Counted from the first letter of the stretch, positions 7,835 to 16,090 are shown. The stretch is DNA of 64,000 nt from DATBLE01 sp036555585 (GCA_036555585.1 DATBLE010000012.1:172705-236704), one strand, 5' to 3'. Numbers and translations are program-made. Notes: generated by a model from the sequence alone, not told the origin.

Positions 7835-8889
7835 GCCTGGTCCCGGTAGTGCGCGAGGGCGCGATCGACCAGCGCCTCCGCCGAGCCCACGTCGCCTGCC
7901 AGCCCGGCGGCGTTCTCGGCCATCCGCGCCTCGTCGACCTCCAGGCCCTCGAGCGACCGCCGCGCCGCCGCCGCCGCGCCGCCCGCGAAGGCGAGCGCGG
8001 ACGAGAGCGCGGGCCACTCCGCCTGCCAGGCGCCGGCCGCACGCTCGAGCTCGTGGTCGCCGCCGGTCAGCAGCCCGGCCTGGGCGTGGACGAGGCGTGC
8101 GCAGGCACGCGCGAGCACCGCGGCCGCCGGGTTCCGCTTGTGCGGCATCGAGGAGGAGCCCCCTCCCGCGGCCTCGGAGACCTCGCCGACTTCGTTCTGC
8201 GCGAGCAGCACGACGTCGAGCCCGACCTTGCCGCACGCCGCGGCGACCGCGTCGAGCGCGCCGGCCAGCTCGGCGACCGGGCCGCGGTCGGCATGCCAGG
8301 GAACGACCGGCTCGTCGAGCCCGAGCTCGGCGGCGAACCGCGAGGCGAGCTTCGGGTCGAGCGTTCCCACGGGCCCTCCCAGCTGGGCCGGCAGGCGCAC
8401 TCCGGCGAGCCGGCGCCGGGCATCGACGAGCGCCACGAGCCACCGCGCCGCCTGCGACCCGAAGGTGACAGGCGCTGCACGCTGGAGCAGCGTCCGCCCG
8501 GCCGTCACCGTCGCGCGATGCCTCTCGGCCAGCGCCGCGCAGGCCGCGGCTGCTCCGTCGAGCTCGGGCAGGATCAGCGACCGGGCGTTGCGCGCGACCA
8601 GCATCGCCGCCGTGTCGAGGATGTCCTGGCTCGTCGCCGGGCCGTGGGCCTCCGGCGCGCGCTCGCGGAGCGCCCGCGCCAGCGGGACGACCGGGCTCGC
8701 GTCGGCTCGCCCCTCCTCGCAGAGCGCCTCGACGTCGTAGTGCTCCGGCCGGAACACGTCGTCCGGCACGTCCGCACCGGTCACGCGGGCCAGCGCCCGC
8801 TCGGCCTCCAGCATCGCCGCCAGCCACGCCTGGTCGGAGACCGCCTCGCGCAGCGGCGCCGGCACGTACAGCGGCCCGAAGGTCGTCAA
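7831..8889 (-). CDS. pcaB: 3-carboxy-cis,cis-muconate cycloisomerase PcaB
   Basis: Fumarase/aspartase-superfamily enzyme of 352 residues that lactonises 3-carboxymuconate to 4-carboxymuconolactone. Seen: 'TSQDILDTA' (second conserved region), 'QLGGPVGTL', and the superfamily signature 'GGGSSSMPHKRNPA' near residue 245. The family is usually 350 to 450 residues, so this is a compact member. Translation begins at TTG 8889, sharing TTGA with the stop of pcaG. Confidence 0.93.
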   Translation of the reverse strand: MTTFGPLYVPAPLREAVSDQAWLAAMLEAERALARVTGADVPDDVFRPEHYDVEALCEEGRADASPVVPLARALRERAPEAHGPATSQDILDTAAMLVARNARSLILPELDGAAAACAALAERHRATVTAGRTLLQRAAPVTFGSQAARWLVALVDARRRLAGVRLPAQLGGPVGTLDPKLASRFAAELGLDEPVVPWHADRGPVAELAGALDAVAAACGKVGLDVVLLAQNEVGEVSEAAGGGSSSMPHKRNPAAAVLARACARLVHAQAGLLTGGDHELERAAGAWQAEWPALSSALAFAGGAAAAARRSLEGLEVDEARMAENAAGLAGDVGSAEALVDRALAHYRDQA

Positions 8890-9374
8890 TGCGCGAAGAA
8901 GACGGTGTGGCCGTCGCCCTGCATGCGGATATCGAACCGCAAGGCGCCGTCCTCCGCCTCGGCGACGAGCGTCGCACGGCTCGTCTCGTCGAGACCGGCG
9001 AGCACCGGATCGGCCGCGTTCGCGTCCGCGTCGTCCGGAAAGTAGACGCGGGTCAGCTCGTGCTTGAGCAGGCCGCGTGCGAAGACGAGGACGTCGAAGC
9101 GCGGCGCCTCGCCGGGAAACGTCCCCGGCTTCGTGACGACGAACGAGAAGCGCCCCTCCGAGTCGGTGCCGCTCCGTCCCCAGCGCCGCCCGACCGGGTC
9201 CCAGAGCTCGACCATCCCGTCCGGGATGGGCGTCCCCTGCCCGTCGACGACCACCCCGATCAGGCGCAGCGCAGCCGGGTCGCGGGGGTCGGCGAGCTCG
9301 TTCTGGGGCGCGCGGGAGAGGCCGATCGAGTAGAACGGCCCGACCGTCTGCGACGGCGTCCGCGGCAGCGTCAC
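8886..9374 (-). CDS. pcaG: Protocatechuate 3,4-dioxygenase alpha subunit PcaG
   Basis: The 162-residue alpha subunit of the intradiol ring-cleavage enzyme. Seen: 'PSQTVGPFYSIGL' at the N-terminus, the intradiol strand 'DGQGTPIPDGMVELWD', and 'RFDIRMQGDGHTVFF' at the end. As in the family, the alpha chain lacks the iron ligands that its beta partner carries. GTG 9374 overlaps the pcaH stop (GTGA), giving coupled synthesis of the two subunits. Confidence 0.95.
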   Translation of the reverse strand: MTLPRTPSQTVGPFYSIGLSRAPQNELADPRDPAALRLIGVVVDGQGTPIPDGMVELWDPVGRRWGRSGTDSEGRFSFVVTKPGTFPGEAPRFDVLVFARGLLKHELTRVYFPDDADANAADPVLAGLDETSRATLVAEAEDGALRFDIRMQGDGHTVFFAH

Positions 9375-10099
9375 CGCGGGTTCTCCAGCGGCGTGGTGCC
9401 CGCGCCGCCGCGGCCCATGACGATGTCCCACTGGTAGCCGAGCGCCCACTCGGGCTGGGTGGTGTCGAGGTCGAAGCGCGCGACCAGGAGCGCTCGCGCC
9501 CCGGGGTCGCGCACGGAGGTGGCGATCGGGTCGAACTCCATCAGCGGGTCGCCCGGGAAGTACATCTGCGTGACCAGCCGCTGTGTGAACTGCCGGCCGA
9601 AGATCGAGAAGTGGATGTGGTTCGGCCGCCACGCGTTCTCGTGGTTGCCCCACGGGTACGAGCCCGGCTTGATCGTCACGAACCGGTAGCGCCCGTCGTC
9701 GTCGGTCAGGCAGCGGCCCGCGCCGGAGAAGTTCGGGTCGAGCGGCGCCGGGTGCTGGTCGACCTCATGGCGGTAGCGGCCGCCGGCGTTCGCCTGCCAG
9801 ATCTCGACGAGCGTGCCGCGGAGCGGGCGGCCCTCCTCGTCGAGCACCCGGCCGGTGACGATGATCCGCTCGCCGATCGGCTCCCCCGGGTGCTGCCGGG
9901 TGAGGTCGTCGTCGAGCTCGCCGAGCGCGTCCTCGCCGAACACCGGGCCGTCCAGCGAGTGGAACTCCTCCGGCAGCGTCACCAGCGGCCGCTCGGCCAC
10001 CCGCCACCGCGTTGACCGGTAGCCCGGGTAGTCGACCTGTACCTCGGGGCCGGCGTCCGGATCGTCCGGGAGGACGACCGGCGATTCGCCTTCCGCCAT
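9371..10099 (-). CDS. pcaH: Protocatechuate 3,4-dioxygenase beta subunit PcaH
   Basis: Catalytic beta subunit (242 residues) that opens protocatechuate to 3-carboxy-cis,cis-muconate using non-heme Fe(III). Seen: 'GRVLDEEGRPLRGTLVEIWQ' (intradiol signature), the first Tyr ligand in 'NAGGRYRHEVDQH', the second in 'IKPGSYPWGNHENA', and the His pair in 'RPNHIHFSIFG'. 'LPPNFSG'-type loop appears as 'LDPNFSGAGRCLTDDDG'. ATG 10099 shares one base with the pcaJ stop (TGATG). Confidence 0.96.
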   Translation of the reverse strand: MAEGESPVVLPDDPDAGPEVQVDYPGYRSTRWRVAERPLVTLPEEFHSLDGPVFGEDALGELDDDLTRQHPGEPIGERIIVTGRVLDEEGRPLRGTLVEIWQANAGGRYRHEVDQHPAPLDPNFSGAGRCLTDDDGRYRFVTIKPGSYPWGNHENAWRPNHIHFSIFGRQFTQRLVTQMYFPGDPLMEFDPIATSVRDPGARALLVARFDLDTTQPEWALGYQWDIVMGRGGAGTTPLENPR

Positions 10100-10818
10100 C
10101 AGCCGCCTCCTTTCGTTCGCAGAGCACGGAGCGCATCGAGCTCGGCGTCGGTCGGGGGCTCGGTCTCGCCGAGGTCGTCGGCGACGAGCAGATCCCAGCC
10201 GGTTGCGGCCAGCACGTCTCCGACCTCCACGCCGGGGTGCACCGCGACGAGCGCGAGCTCGCCGTCGCGCCGCTCGAGCAGGCCGAGGTCGGTGATCACG
10301 ACCCGGAGGTTGTCGCCGAGGCTGGTGGTGAAGTCGAGCTGCTCGACGAAGGCGCGCGGCGAGTGGCGCAGCAACACGAAGACGTGCTCGACGCCGAGCG
10401 CGATCTCGGGTGCCCCGCCGCCCCCCGGCAGCCGCACCGCAGGGGCCTCGTACGGGCCGATCACCGTGCTGTTCAGGTTGCCGTGCCGGTCGATCTGAGC
10501 GGCGCCGAGGAAGCCGACGTCGATGCGGCCGCTCTGCAGCCAGTAGCTGAAGATCTCCGGCACCGACACGACAGCGTCGGCGGTCTCGGCCAGCTCCCCG
10601 TCGCCGATCGAGAGCGGGAGCTCGACCGGCTTTGCGCCGATCGTGCCGCTCTCGTAGATCAGCACGCAACCGGGCGCATGCGTGTGCCGCGCGAGGTTGG
10701 CGGCGAGGCTGGGCAGGCCGATCCCGACGAAGCAGACGTTGTCGTCGGTCAGCCGGCGCGAGGCGGCGACCGCCATCATCTCGTCCGCGGTGTACGTGGC
10801 CGTCACGGCCGCGCTCAT
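10099..10818 (-). CDS. pcaJ: 3-oxoadipate CoA-transferase, subunit B
   Basis: A 239-residue class-I CoA-transferase beta subunit that, with PcaI, moves CoA from succinyl-CoA to 3-oxoadipate. Seen: 'VGIGLPSLAANLA', the catalytic glutamate in 'IYESGTIGAKP', the 'LGAAQIDRHGNLNST' motif and the glycine-rich 'RLPGGGGAPEIA'. Length and motifs fit the CatI/CatJ-like subgroup found in actinobacteria rather than the shorter Pseudomonas PcaJ. It is separated from pcaI by 103 bases that hold two REP-like palindromes, the only gap in the operon. Confidence 0.88.
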   Translation of the reverse strand: MSAAVTATYTADEMMAVAASRRLTDDNVCFVGIGLPSLAANLARHTHAPGCVLIYESGTIGAKPVELPLSIGDGELAETADAVVSVPEIFSYWLQSGRIDVGFLGAAQIDRHGNLNSTVIGPYEAPAVRLPGGGGAPEIALGVEHVFVLLRHSPRAFVEQLDFTTSLGDNLRVVITDLGLLERRDGELALVAVHPGVEVGDVLAATGWDLLVADDLGETEPPTDAELDALRALRTKGGG

Positions 10819-10826
10819 GCGCGCTC

Positions 10827-10908
10827 CTTAACGGTGCCAGGCACGGTAAAGACCCTGCTCGGAGCGGAGTTCCCGCCCCTGTTCTTAACAGTGCCTGGCA
10901 CGGTTAAC
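10827..10908. repeat. Pair of REP-like palindromes inside the pca operon
   Basis: Two near-identical palindromic units lie 34 bases apart in inverted orientation: TTAACGGTGCCAGGCACGGT (10829-10848, followed by AAA) and TTAACAGTGCCTGGCACGGT (10886-10905, followed by TAA). Each has the core GTGCCWGGCAC and can fold on itself; together they can form one long hairpin. GTGCCAGGCAC cores recur as extragenic palindromes in many genomes. Being transcribed between pcaI and pcaJ, they may affect mRNA stability or subunit ratio. Confidence 0.75.
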
Positions 10909-10921
10909 GCGGTGGATGCGC

Positions 10922-11773
10922 TCACGCCGGAACGGCCTCGGCCAGGCTCGCCCGGTAGCTCTCGACGTCGGCGGTCTCGACCACGTGCCGGCGCATCCAG
11001 GCGAGGAACGTATCGCGGTCGCGGCTGATCTCGTCCCAGGCGACGTAGAAGCCGTTGTCGCGCTCGTAGTAGCCGTGTGCATACGAGGGATGCGCGCCGT
11101 GCGGCGCGAGGCAGACCGCGTCGAGCACCCAGCCGGGCAGGACGAGGCAGCCCGGCCTGGGCTCGAGCTCGTCGACCATCTCCTCCACGGTCGCGATCGC
11201 GCGCTTCGAGGCCAGCACCGCCTCCTTCTGCACGCCCGTGATCCCCCAGAGCTGGACGTTGCCGCGCCGGTCGGCCTGCTGCGCGTGGATGATCCCGACG
11301 TCGGGCCGGTGCGCGGGGACGGCGGCGAGCTCCTCCCCCGTGAACGGGCACGTCACCCGTTCGACACGCGTCCGCGAAGGCAGGTCGCCGCCCCGGTAGC
11401 CGCGCAGGACGCCGAACGGGAGGTTGGCCGCGCCGGCGGCGTAGGCCGCGGCCATGCCCGCGTGCGAGTGCTCCTCGAGCTCGAGCGGCGCAGGCCAGCC
11501 GTGCTCGACCGCGTCGCGGAAGCGGTGGAGGGAGCCGACGCCGGGATTGCCGCCCCACGAGAACACGAGCTTCTGCGCGCAGCCCATCCCGATCAGCTGG
11601 TCGTAGACGATGTCGGGCGTCATCCGGACGAGCGTCAGGTCGCGGCGCTCCTGGCGGATCAGCTCATGCCCGGCGGCGTGCGGGATCAGGTGCGTGAACC
11701 CCTCCAGCGCGACGACGTCGCCGTCGCGCACGTGCTCGGCGACCGCATCGCACAGCGGGGCGATCGTCGCCAT
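10922..11773 (-). CDS. pcaI: 3-oxoadipate CoA-transferase, subunit A
   Basis: A 283-residue class-I CoA-transferase alpha subunit, partner of the product of the following gene. Seen: 'DGDVVALEGFTHLIPHAAGH' at the N-terminus, 'LVFSWGGNPGVGSLHRFRD', 'LPFGVLRGYRGGDL', 'HAQQADRRGNVQLWG' and 'PGWVLDAVCLAPHGAHP', typical of the glutaconate-type subunits annotated as CatI in actinobacteria. It is the first gene of the pca operon; its ATG at 11773 faces the divergent regulator pcaR across a 97-base control region. Confidence 0.88.
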   Translation of the reverse strand: MATIAPLCDAVAEHVRDGDVVALEGFTHLIPHAAGHELIRQERRDLTLVRMTPDIVYDQLIGMGCAQKLVFSWGGNPGVGSLHRFRDAVEHGWPAPLELEEHSHAGMAAAYAAGAANLPFGVLRGYRGGDLPSRTRVERVTCPFTGEELAAVPAHRPDVGIIHAQQADRRGNVQLWGITGVQKEAVLASKRAIATVEEMVDELEPRPGCLVLPGWVLDAVCLAPHGAHPSYAHGYYERDNGFYVAWDEISRDRDTFLAWMRRHVVETADVESYRASLAEAVPA

Positions 11774-11832
11774 CAGCGGGAGAGAGGATGCGTCATCGCG
11801 GCGCCAGGGACGCTATGGCTCCGTCTGTCCAC

Positions 11833-11864
11833 TTGTCAATACACCTTCCCAAGTATTAGAACAA
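11833..11864. promoter_or_regulatory. Candidate PcaR operator
   Basis: An interrupted palindrome TTGT-C-AATAC ... GTATT-AGA-ACAA, with 10 bases between the AATAC/GTATT arms, is the only AT-rich stretch in the pcaI-pcaR intergenic region. It lies just upstream of the GTG start of pcaR. IclR-family regulators of protocatechuate genes bind such palindromes between divergent genes; the assignment here is by position and symmetry only. Confidence 0.5.
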
Positions 11865-11870
11865 CAGGCG

Positions 11871-12683
11871 GTGCAGCAGCGGGAACGAACCTCGTCGGGG
11901 CGTCGTGCCCACTCGCAGTCGCTGGAGCGAGGCCTGGCGATCCTCTCGTCGTTCACGTCGGTCCGGCCGTTGCTCGGGGTCAGCGAGCTGGCCCGCGAGG
12001 TCGGCTTGAACAGGAGCACCACGCACCGCTACATCGCCACGCTCGCCGCGCTCGGCTACCTCCAGCAGGACGCGTTGACCAAGAAGTACCGGCTCGGGCC
12101 CCGGGTCGTCGACCTCGGCTTCTCGGCGATCAACTCGATGGAGCTGCGCGAGATCTCCGCGCCGCACCTCCAGCGGCTGAGCGACGAGAGCGGGCACACC
12201 GTGAACATGGCGATTCTCGACGGGGCCGACATCGTCTACATCGAGCGCTGCCGCAGCTCGCGCAGGGGCCAGCGGGAGATCGACCTCAACCTGCACGTCG
12301 GCTCGCGCCTGCCCGCCTACTGCACCTCGATGGGCAAGGCGTTGCTCGCGTTCCTGCCCGACGAGGAGCGGAACGCGGCGGTCGAGCGCGTGCAGTTCAG
12401 CAGGCTCGGCCCGAACACGCGCACGAGCCGCCAGGCGCTGCTCGAGGACCTCGAGCGCGTCCGCGCCATCGGCATCGCCGTCAACGACGAGGAGCTCGCG
12501 TACGGACTGCGGTCGATCGCCGTGCCGGTCCGGGGCGCGTCCGGCGACGTCGTGGCCGCGATCAACCTCGCCGTGCACCGGACGATGGTCTCGCTCGACG
12601 ACCTGATCGTGCGCCTCGGCCCCGCCCTGACGCGCTGTGCCGGCGAGATCTCCGCGCGGCTCGGCTATCGCAACCCGGCCTAG
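11871..12683 (+). CDS. pcaR: IclR-family regulator of the beta-ketoadipate pathway
   Basis: A 270-residue IclR protein. Seen: winged helix 'RGLAILSSFTSVRPLLGVSE' then 'LNRSTTHRYIATLAALGYL' (recognition helix), 'YRLGPRVVDLG', and the C-terminal effector domain with 'HVGSRLPAYCTSMGKALLAF' and 'GLRSIAVPVRG'. The 'VGSRLPAYCTSMGKALLA' sequence and 'YIERCRSSRRGQREIDLNLH' are characteristic of the PcaR/PcaU/PobR subgroup, which senses protocatechuate, 3-oxoadipate or 4-hydroxybenzoate. GTG 11871 is the only start that gives the complete DNA-binding domain without running into the palindrome. Divergent from pcaI, so it most likely controls the operon and itself. Confidence 0.88.
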   Translation: MQQRERTSSGRRAHSQSLERGLAILSSFTSVRPLLGVSELAREVGLNRSTTHRYIATLAALGYLQQDALTKKYRLGPRVVDLGFSAINSMELREISAPHLQRLSDESGHTVNMAILDGADIVYIERCRSSRRGQREIDLNLHVGSRLPAYCTSMGKALLAFLPDEERNAAVERVQFSRLGPNTRTSRQALLEDLERVRAIGIAVNDEELAYGLRSIAVPVRGASGDVVAAINLAVHRTMVSLDDLIVRLGPALTRCAGEISARLGYRNPA

Positions 12684-12690
12684 CCACGAC

Positions 12691-13407
12691 TCACGAGACG
12701 CCGAGGAGGGCCTGGGCCGTGGCGCGGTCGCCCCGGAACTCCCGGGTCGTCGCCCGGTACGACACCTCTCCCTTCGTCATGATCACGACGCGATCGGCGA
12801 GGGCGACGGCGACGTGCAGGTTCTGCTCGACGACGATCGCGGAGAGGCCCCGCTCGCGCAGGCCGGCGATGGTCTCGGTGACCAGGTCGACGAGCCGCGG
12901 CGCGAGCCCCTCGGACGGCTCGTCGAACAGCAGCACCTTCGGGTTGGCGAGCAGCGCGCGGCCGATCGCGACCATCTGCTGCTCGCCGCCGGAGAGCTCG
13001 TTGCCGCGATGCCGGCGGCGCTCCCGCAGGCGCGGGAGCAGCTCGTAGACGTCGTCGAGCGTCCACTCGGCCGGGCGGCCGGCCACGGCCCGCCGGGCGA
13101 GCTTCAGGTTCTCCTCGACCGTCAGGCGCGCGAAGATCCGCCTCCCCTGCGGAACGATCGCGATCCCGGCCCGCGCGATCTCGTGCGCGTCCTCGCCGAC
13201 GAGCTCGCGACCTTCGAGCCTGATCGACCCGGCCCTGGCGCGCACGAGGCCCATGAGCGTGTTCACCAGCGTCGTCTTCCCCACGCCGTTCCGCCCGAGC
13301 ACGGCGACGACCTCGCCCTCGTGCACGTCGAGGTCGATTCCGTGCAGGACGTCGCCGGTGTCGCCGTAGCCGGCGCGGACGTCCCGGATCTCGAGCAGCG
13401 CGGTCAC
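12691..13407 (-). CDS. livF: Branched-chain amino acid-type ABC transporter ATPase LivF
   Basis: A 238-residue ABC ATPase of the LivF class. Seen: Walker A 'GRNGVGKTT', 'IVPQGRRIFARLTVEENL' (a LivF hallmark), signature 'LSGGEQQM', Walker B 'VLLFDEPSEGLAP', and 'VEQNLHVAVALADR'. GTG 13407 shares GTGA with the livG stop. Last gene of the liv unit; it ends 7 bases from the stop of the convergent pcaR. Confidence 0.93.
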   Translation of the reverse strand: MTALLEIRDVRAGYGDTGDVLHGIDLDVHEGEVVAVLGRNGVGKTTLVNTLMGLVRARAGSIRLEGRELVGEDAHEIARAGIAIVPQGRRIFARLTVEENLKLARRAVAGRPAEWTLDDVYELLPRLRERRRHRGNELSGGEQQMVAIGRALLANPKVLLFDEPSEGLAPRLVDLVTETIAGLRERGLSAIVVEQNLHVAVALADRVVIMTKGEVSYRATTREFRGDRATAQALLGVS

Positions 13408-14174
13408 GAGGTGAAGAGCTGCTCCATCCGGTCGCCGGGGCCGAGGTACGCCTCCTGGACGACGGGCGACGTGCGGATCTCCTCCGGCGGACCGGTCGCG
13501 ATCAGCCGTCCCGCGTCCAGCACCGAGATCACCGTCGCCAGCTCGAACACGATGTCCATGTCGTGCTCGACGATCATCAGCGTCAGCTCCTGCGGCAACC
13601 CGCCGATCAGGGCCATGAACTGCCGCGCCTCGGTGCGCGACATCCCGGCGGTCGGCTCGTCCAGGAGCAGCAGGCGCGGCTCGGTGGCCAGCGCGAGCGC
13701 GACCTCGAGCTGCCGCCGGTGCCCGTACGACAGCGATCCGGCGTCGGTCTCGCCCAGGCCGGTCAGTCCGACGAGCTCGAGCAGCTCCTCGGAGCGGTCG
13801 TCGACGTCCCGGAAGCGGCCGACCGGGAGCACCGCGTTGCGTGCATGCCCGAGCTTCCGCTGCACCGCCACCGCGACGTTCTCGCGCGCCGTGAGCTCGT
13901 CGAAGAGGCTCGAGTGCTGGAACGTCCGGCCGACGCCGAGCCGCGTGCGCCGGTGCGGCCCGCGGCGGGTGACGTCGACGCCGAGGAACCGGATGCGCCC
14001 GGAGGTCGCCCGGACGGTTCCGGAGATCAGGTGGAAGAGCGTCGACTTGCCGGCGCCGTTCGGCCCGATCAGCGCGTGGCGCGAGCCCGCTGCGACCTCG
14101 AGCGTCACCGAGTCGACCGCGCGCAGCTCCCCGTAGCGGCGGCCGACGTCCGCGAGCTCGAGCACGGGCGTCAT
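13404..14174 (-). CDS. livG: Branched-chain amino acid-type ABC transporter ATPase LivG
   Basis: A 256-residue ABC ATPase. Seen: Walker A 'GPNGAGKST', 'GVGRTFQHSSLFDELTAREN' (LivG hallmark), a slightly altered signature 'LSYGHRRQLE' in place of LSYGQQRxLE, Walker B 'LLLLDEPTAGMS', and 'VEHDMDIVFELA'. True start is ATG 14174, overlapping the livM stop by four bases; the longer open frame upstream is only a chance extension. Confidence 0.92.
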   Translation of the reverse strand: MTPVLELADVGRRYGELRAVDSVTLEVAAGSRHALIGPNGAGKSTLFHLISGTVRATSGRIRFLGVDVTRRGPHRRTRLGVGRTFQHSSLFDELTARENVAVAVQRKLGHARNAVLPVGRFRDVDDRSEELLELVGLTGLGETDAGSLSYGHRRQLEVALALATEPRLLLLDEPTAGMSRTEARQFMALIGGLPQELTLMIVEHDMDIVFELATVISVLDAGRLIATGPPEEIRTSPVVQEAYLGPGDRMEQLFTS

Positions 14175-15115
14175 CGCACCACCCTCCGCTGGAGCCGGCG
14201 CCCGCCGCTCACGAGCCCGCCCGGCAGCAGGTATACGACGAGCACGAAGACGGCGCCGAGGACGAGCTGCCAGTGCGACGAGAGCGCGTCGGAGAGCTGG
14301 TCGCGCATGACGTAGTAGAAGGCGGCGCCGAGCACGGCGCCGAGCAGCGTCCGCTGGCCGCCGATCACGATCACGACCACGGCCACCGCGGAGACGTCGA
14401 ACGACATCCCGTCGGGCGAGAAGTACTTCGACTGCTGGCACGCCAGTGCTCCCGCGAAGCCGGCGATCGCGCCGGCGAGCGTGAACACCGCCAGCTTCGA
14501 GAGCGGCACGCTGTAGCCGAGGGAGCCCATCCGCTCCTCGTTGCCGCGGATCCCGGCCAGCGCGCGCCCGAACGGCGAGGCGACCACGAACTTGAGCGCC
14601 ACGTAGCCGACCAGGAAGACGCCGAGCGTGTACCAGTAGAAGTGGTCGCTCGGCACGAGCCAGCTCGAGCTGCCGCCGAGCGTCGGCGCCGGGATGCCGT
14701 AGATCCCGTTCGAGCCGCCCGTGAGCGACGTCCAGTTGAGCGCGAGCACCCAGAGCAGCTGCCCGAAGGCGAGCGTGAGCATCAGGAAGTAGACGCCGCG
14801 GGAGCGGACCGCGAAGACGCCGGTGACCAGCGCGACGCCCGCGGCGACCCCGAGCGCGACGGCGAGCTGCGCGAACGCGTTCGGGGTCACGTGCAGCGCG
14901 AACAGCCCGGCTGCGTACCCGCCGACCCCGAAGTAGCCGGCGTGGCCGAGCGAGGGCAGCCCCGTGTAGCCGAGCAGGAGGTCGAGACTGGCTGCGAAGA
15001 GCCCGAAGATCAGGATCTCCGTGAGCAGGAATGTGCGGTAGGTGTCGAGCATCGCCGGCGCCGCGACGAGCAGGGCGAGCACGGCGAGCCTGGTCGCGAG
15101 CCCGGCCCGGGTCAC
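14171..15115 (-). CDS. livM: Branched-chain amino acid-type ABC permease LivM
   Basis: A 314-residue membrane permease with about nine hydrophobic segments. Seen family pattern: 'FAASLDLLLGYTGLPSLGHA' then 'GYFGVGGYAAGL', 'RGVYFLMLTLAFGQLLWVLA', the cytoplasmic 'GRALAGIRGNEERMGSLGY' loop that contacts the ATPase, and 'GGQRTLLGAVLGAAFYYVMR'. GTG start shares GTGA with livH. Confidence 0.93.
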   Translation of the reverse strand: MTRAGLATRLAVLALLVAAPAMLDTYRTFLLTEILIFGLFAASLDLLLGYTGLPSLGHAGYFGVGGYAAGLFALHVTPNAFAQLAVALGVAAGVALVTGVFAVRSRGVYFLMLTLAFGQLLWVLALNWTSLTGGSNGIYGIPAPTLGGSSSWLVPSDHFYWYTLGVFLVGYVALKFVVASPFGRALAGIRGNEERMGSLGYSVPLSKLAVFTLAGAIAGFAGALACQQSKYFSPDGMSFDVSAVAVVVIVIGGQRTLLGAVLGAAFYYVMRDQLSDALSSHWQLVLGAVFVLVVYLLPGGLVSGGRRLQRRVVR

Positions 15116-16008
15116 TTCCCGAACAGCCCCTGGGGCCGGGCGATCAGGATCAGCGCCATCGTGCCGAAGAGCGCGAACGGCGCGGCCTGCGGCAGGCCGT
15201 GCTCCTGTCCGAGGGCGACGCCGAGCGACTGGGCCTGCCCGATGATCAGCGACGCGACGAACGCCCCCGGGATCGAGCCGAGCCCGCCGACGACCACGAC
15301 GATCAGCGCCAGCAGCAGCACGTCGTCCCCCACGCCGGGGGTGACCTGCTCGATCGGCCCGCCGATCACCCCGGCGAAGGTGGCGAGCGCCGAGCCGGCG
15401 AGCACCACCGACAGCGTCGCGAGCTTGACGTTGTGCCCGAGCGCCGCGACCATCGCGCGGTCCTCGATGGCCGCGCGCAGGATCGCGCCGAGCTGCGTGC
15501 GCTCGAACACGACGTAGGTCACGACCGCGATCACGAGCCCGACGACGATCACGCCGAGCCGGTACGACGGGTAGTAGTGGCCGAAGATCACCTTGCTCGG
15601 GCGCAGGAAGCCCGGAGGGGTGATCGTGTGGAAGTCGCGCCCCCAGATGATCGTGACCAGGTCCGCGACGATGAAGAAGAGGCCGAGCGTGAGCAGGACC
15701 TGGTCGAGGTGGCCGCGGTCGCGGACGGGCAGCAACGCCCCGGCGAGCACGAGCCCGAGGGCGAGGCCGAAGACGATGGCGATGCCCGCGGCGAGGATGA
15801 ACGGCAAGCCCTGGTGCTCGACGAGCTGGTAGCCGAGGTAGGTGCCGAGCAGGTAGAGGCTCCCGTGCGCGAGGTTGATCACGTCCAGCAGGCCGAAGAT
15901 CAGCGAGAGCCCGATCGCCAGCACGAAGATGAGCATCCCCAGGGCGACCCCGTTGAGGATGGCCGAGAAGTTCTGGTCGAAGAAGTTCGCGGCTAGGAGC
16001 GACGCCAC
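15112..16008 (-). CDS. livH: Branched-chain amino acid-type ABC permease LivH
   Basis: Membrane permease (298 residues from GTG 16008) paired with LivM. Seen: 'ILNGVALGMLIFVLAIGLSL' then 'IFGLLDVINLAHGSLYLLG', the coupling loop 'GAILRAAIEDRAMVAALGHN' and 'GGLGSIPGAFVASLIIGQAQ', all family landmarks. A TTG at 16035 would add nine residues, but it lies inside the strong hairpin downstream of livK, so GTG 16008 is preferred. No clear ribosome site is visible for either start. Confidence 0.9.
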   Translation of the reverse strand: MASLLAANFFDQNFSAILNGVALGMLIFVLAIGLSLIFGLLDVINLAHGSLYLLGTYLGYQLVEHQGLPFILAAGIAIVFGLALGLVLAGALLPVRDRGHLDQVLLTLGLFFIVADLVTIIWGRDFHTITPPGFLRPSKVIFGHYYPSYRLGVIVVGLVIAVVTYVVFERTQLGAILRAAIEDRAMVAALGHNVKLATLSVVLAGSALATFAGVIGGPIEQVTPGVGDDVLLLALIVVVVGGLGSIPGAFVASLIIGQAQSLGVALGQEHGLPQAAPFALFGTMALILIARPQGLFGK

Positions 16009-16029
16009 GGCGTCAGATGGTGATCGATT

Positions 16030-16077
16030 CGCCAAACGCCGGCCACCGAGTTCGGGCCCGGCGGCCGGCGTTCGGCG
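16030..16077 (-). terminator. Intercistronic hairpin between livK and livH
   Basis: A 15-bp stem (16030-16044 with 16063-16077; one G-U pair in the minus-strand RNA, otherwise perfect) with an 18-base loop starts 14 bases after the livK stop. There is no T-run. Its likely effect is partial termination or 3' protection of the livK message, so that the binding protein is made in excess over the membrane parts. Confidence 0.6.
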
Positions 16078-16090
16078 TCACGGGGCCCGG

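Noticed and set aside
10916..13048. A 710-codon open frame on the plus strand across pcaI, pcaR and livF
   Set aside because: It crosses three well-identified genes on both strands, and its sequence is the low-complexity Arg/Asp/Ala-rich type produced by GC-rich complements.
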